Assembly (NCBI GenBank): GCA_900546415.1
Contig: URCY01000046.1
Coordinates: forward strand, 1 to 14,874
Origin: an uncultured Eubacteriales bacterium
Lineage (GTDB): Bacteria > Bacillota > Clostridia > Oscillospirales > Oscillospiraceae
Reading direction: 5' to 3'
Length of the DNA stretch: 14,874 bases
Part shown: piece by piece, positions 14,823 through 14,874 of the stretch
Layout of the letters: the number at the start of each line of letters is the position of its first letter
Position numbering within the stretch: the stretch's first letter is position 1
Position numbers and translations under genes: made by a program
Notes under the pieces: generated by a model
Told to the model about the DNA's origin: nothing
Seen by the model: only the letters and a program-made list of their open reading frames with translations
Databases searched by the model: none

Positions 14823-14874
14823 GGAAGCTCTGATTAAATCGCAAGAGCGGTCAGCGAGGGATTTTGTTCCAGAT
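14823..14874. mobile_element. MITE-like palindromic repeat, second copy cut by window end
   Basis: The 52 bases from GGAAGCTCTGATTAAATCGC to the window end match the left end of the element at 5210-5261 at 47 positions, including an unbroken shared stretch GGTCAGCGAGGGATTTTG. The rest lies outside the window. The copy sits immediately upstream of addB and so is likely part of its regulatory region. Confidence 0.75.

Noticed and set aside
14794..14844. N-terminal extension of addB by 17 codons to an upstream ATG
   Set aside because: It lacks a ribosome binding site and runs through the MITE-like repeat and an A-rich tract. The ATG at 14793 has AAGGAGAG at proper spacing and begins the family domain.

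Overview
The window looks like chromosomal DNA of a moderately GC-rich Firmicute, probably a gut-type Clostridia (Oscillospirales/Ruminococcaceae-like). The grounds are AGGAGG-type ribosome binding sites, near-consensus sigma-A promoters with exact 17-base spacers, an addB-addA recombination locus, a DUF1540 protein, a yybP-ykoY-type riboswitch, and a secreted protein with the 'ATCTxxG...CxxC...ALGH' repeats common in gut Clostridia. The taxonomic call is inference. Genes are GC-rich and the spacers are markedly AT-rich.

Layout from left to right. (1) 1-2755, minus: the 5' part of a large secreted repeat protein, cut by the window start, with its promoter about 250 bases upstream and a leader RNA that can fold into a branched structure. 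(2) 3202-4098, minus: a TIM-barrel sugar phosphate isomerase/epimerase. It is divergent from (3) 4329-5153, plus: a YihY/BrkB-family membrane protein. Their two promoters physically overlap. (4) 5210-5368: a MITE-like palindromic repeat between the yihY terminator and the 3' end of (5) 5377-5541, minus: a small Cys-rich DUF1540 protein. (6) 5712-6362, plus: ribulose-phosphate 3-epimerase (rpe) behind a perfect consensus promoter. (7) 6499-7788, minus: an ArsB/NhaD-type (ion transporter superfamily) permease whose 5' leader carries a probable yybP-ykoY (Mn2+-type) riboswitch overlapping an intrinsic terminator. (8) 8055-11528 and 11521-14793, minus: addA and addB, an overlapping operon for the recombination helicase-nuclease. 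(9) 14823 to the window end: the start of a second copy of the MITE-like repeat, directly upstream of addB.

The genes do not form one pathway. They are housekeeping or accessory units, most with their own promoter and terminator. The most informative parts are non-coding: the metal-type riboswitch that assigns a likely job to an otherwise generic permease, two other branched leaders that I do not recognise, a mutually exclusive promoter pair, and the two copies of a mobile palindromic repeat. I found no CRISPR array, tRNA, rRNA, integrase, phage genes or convincing defence system apart from AddAB.
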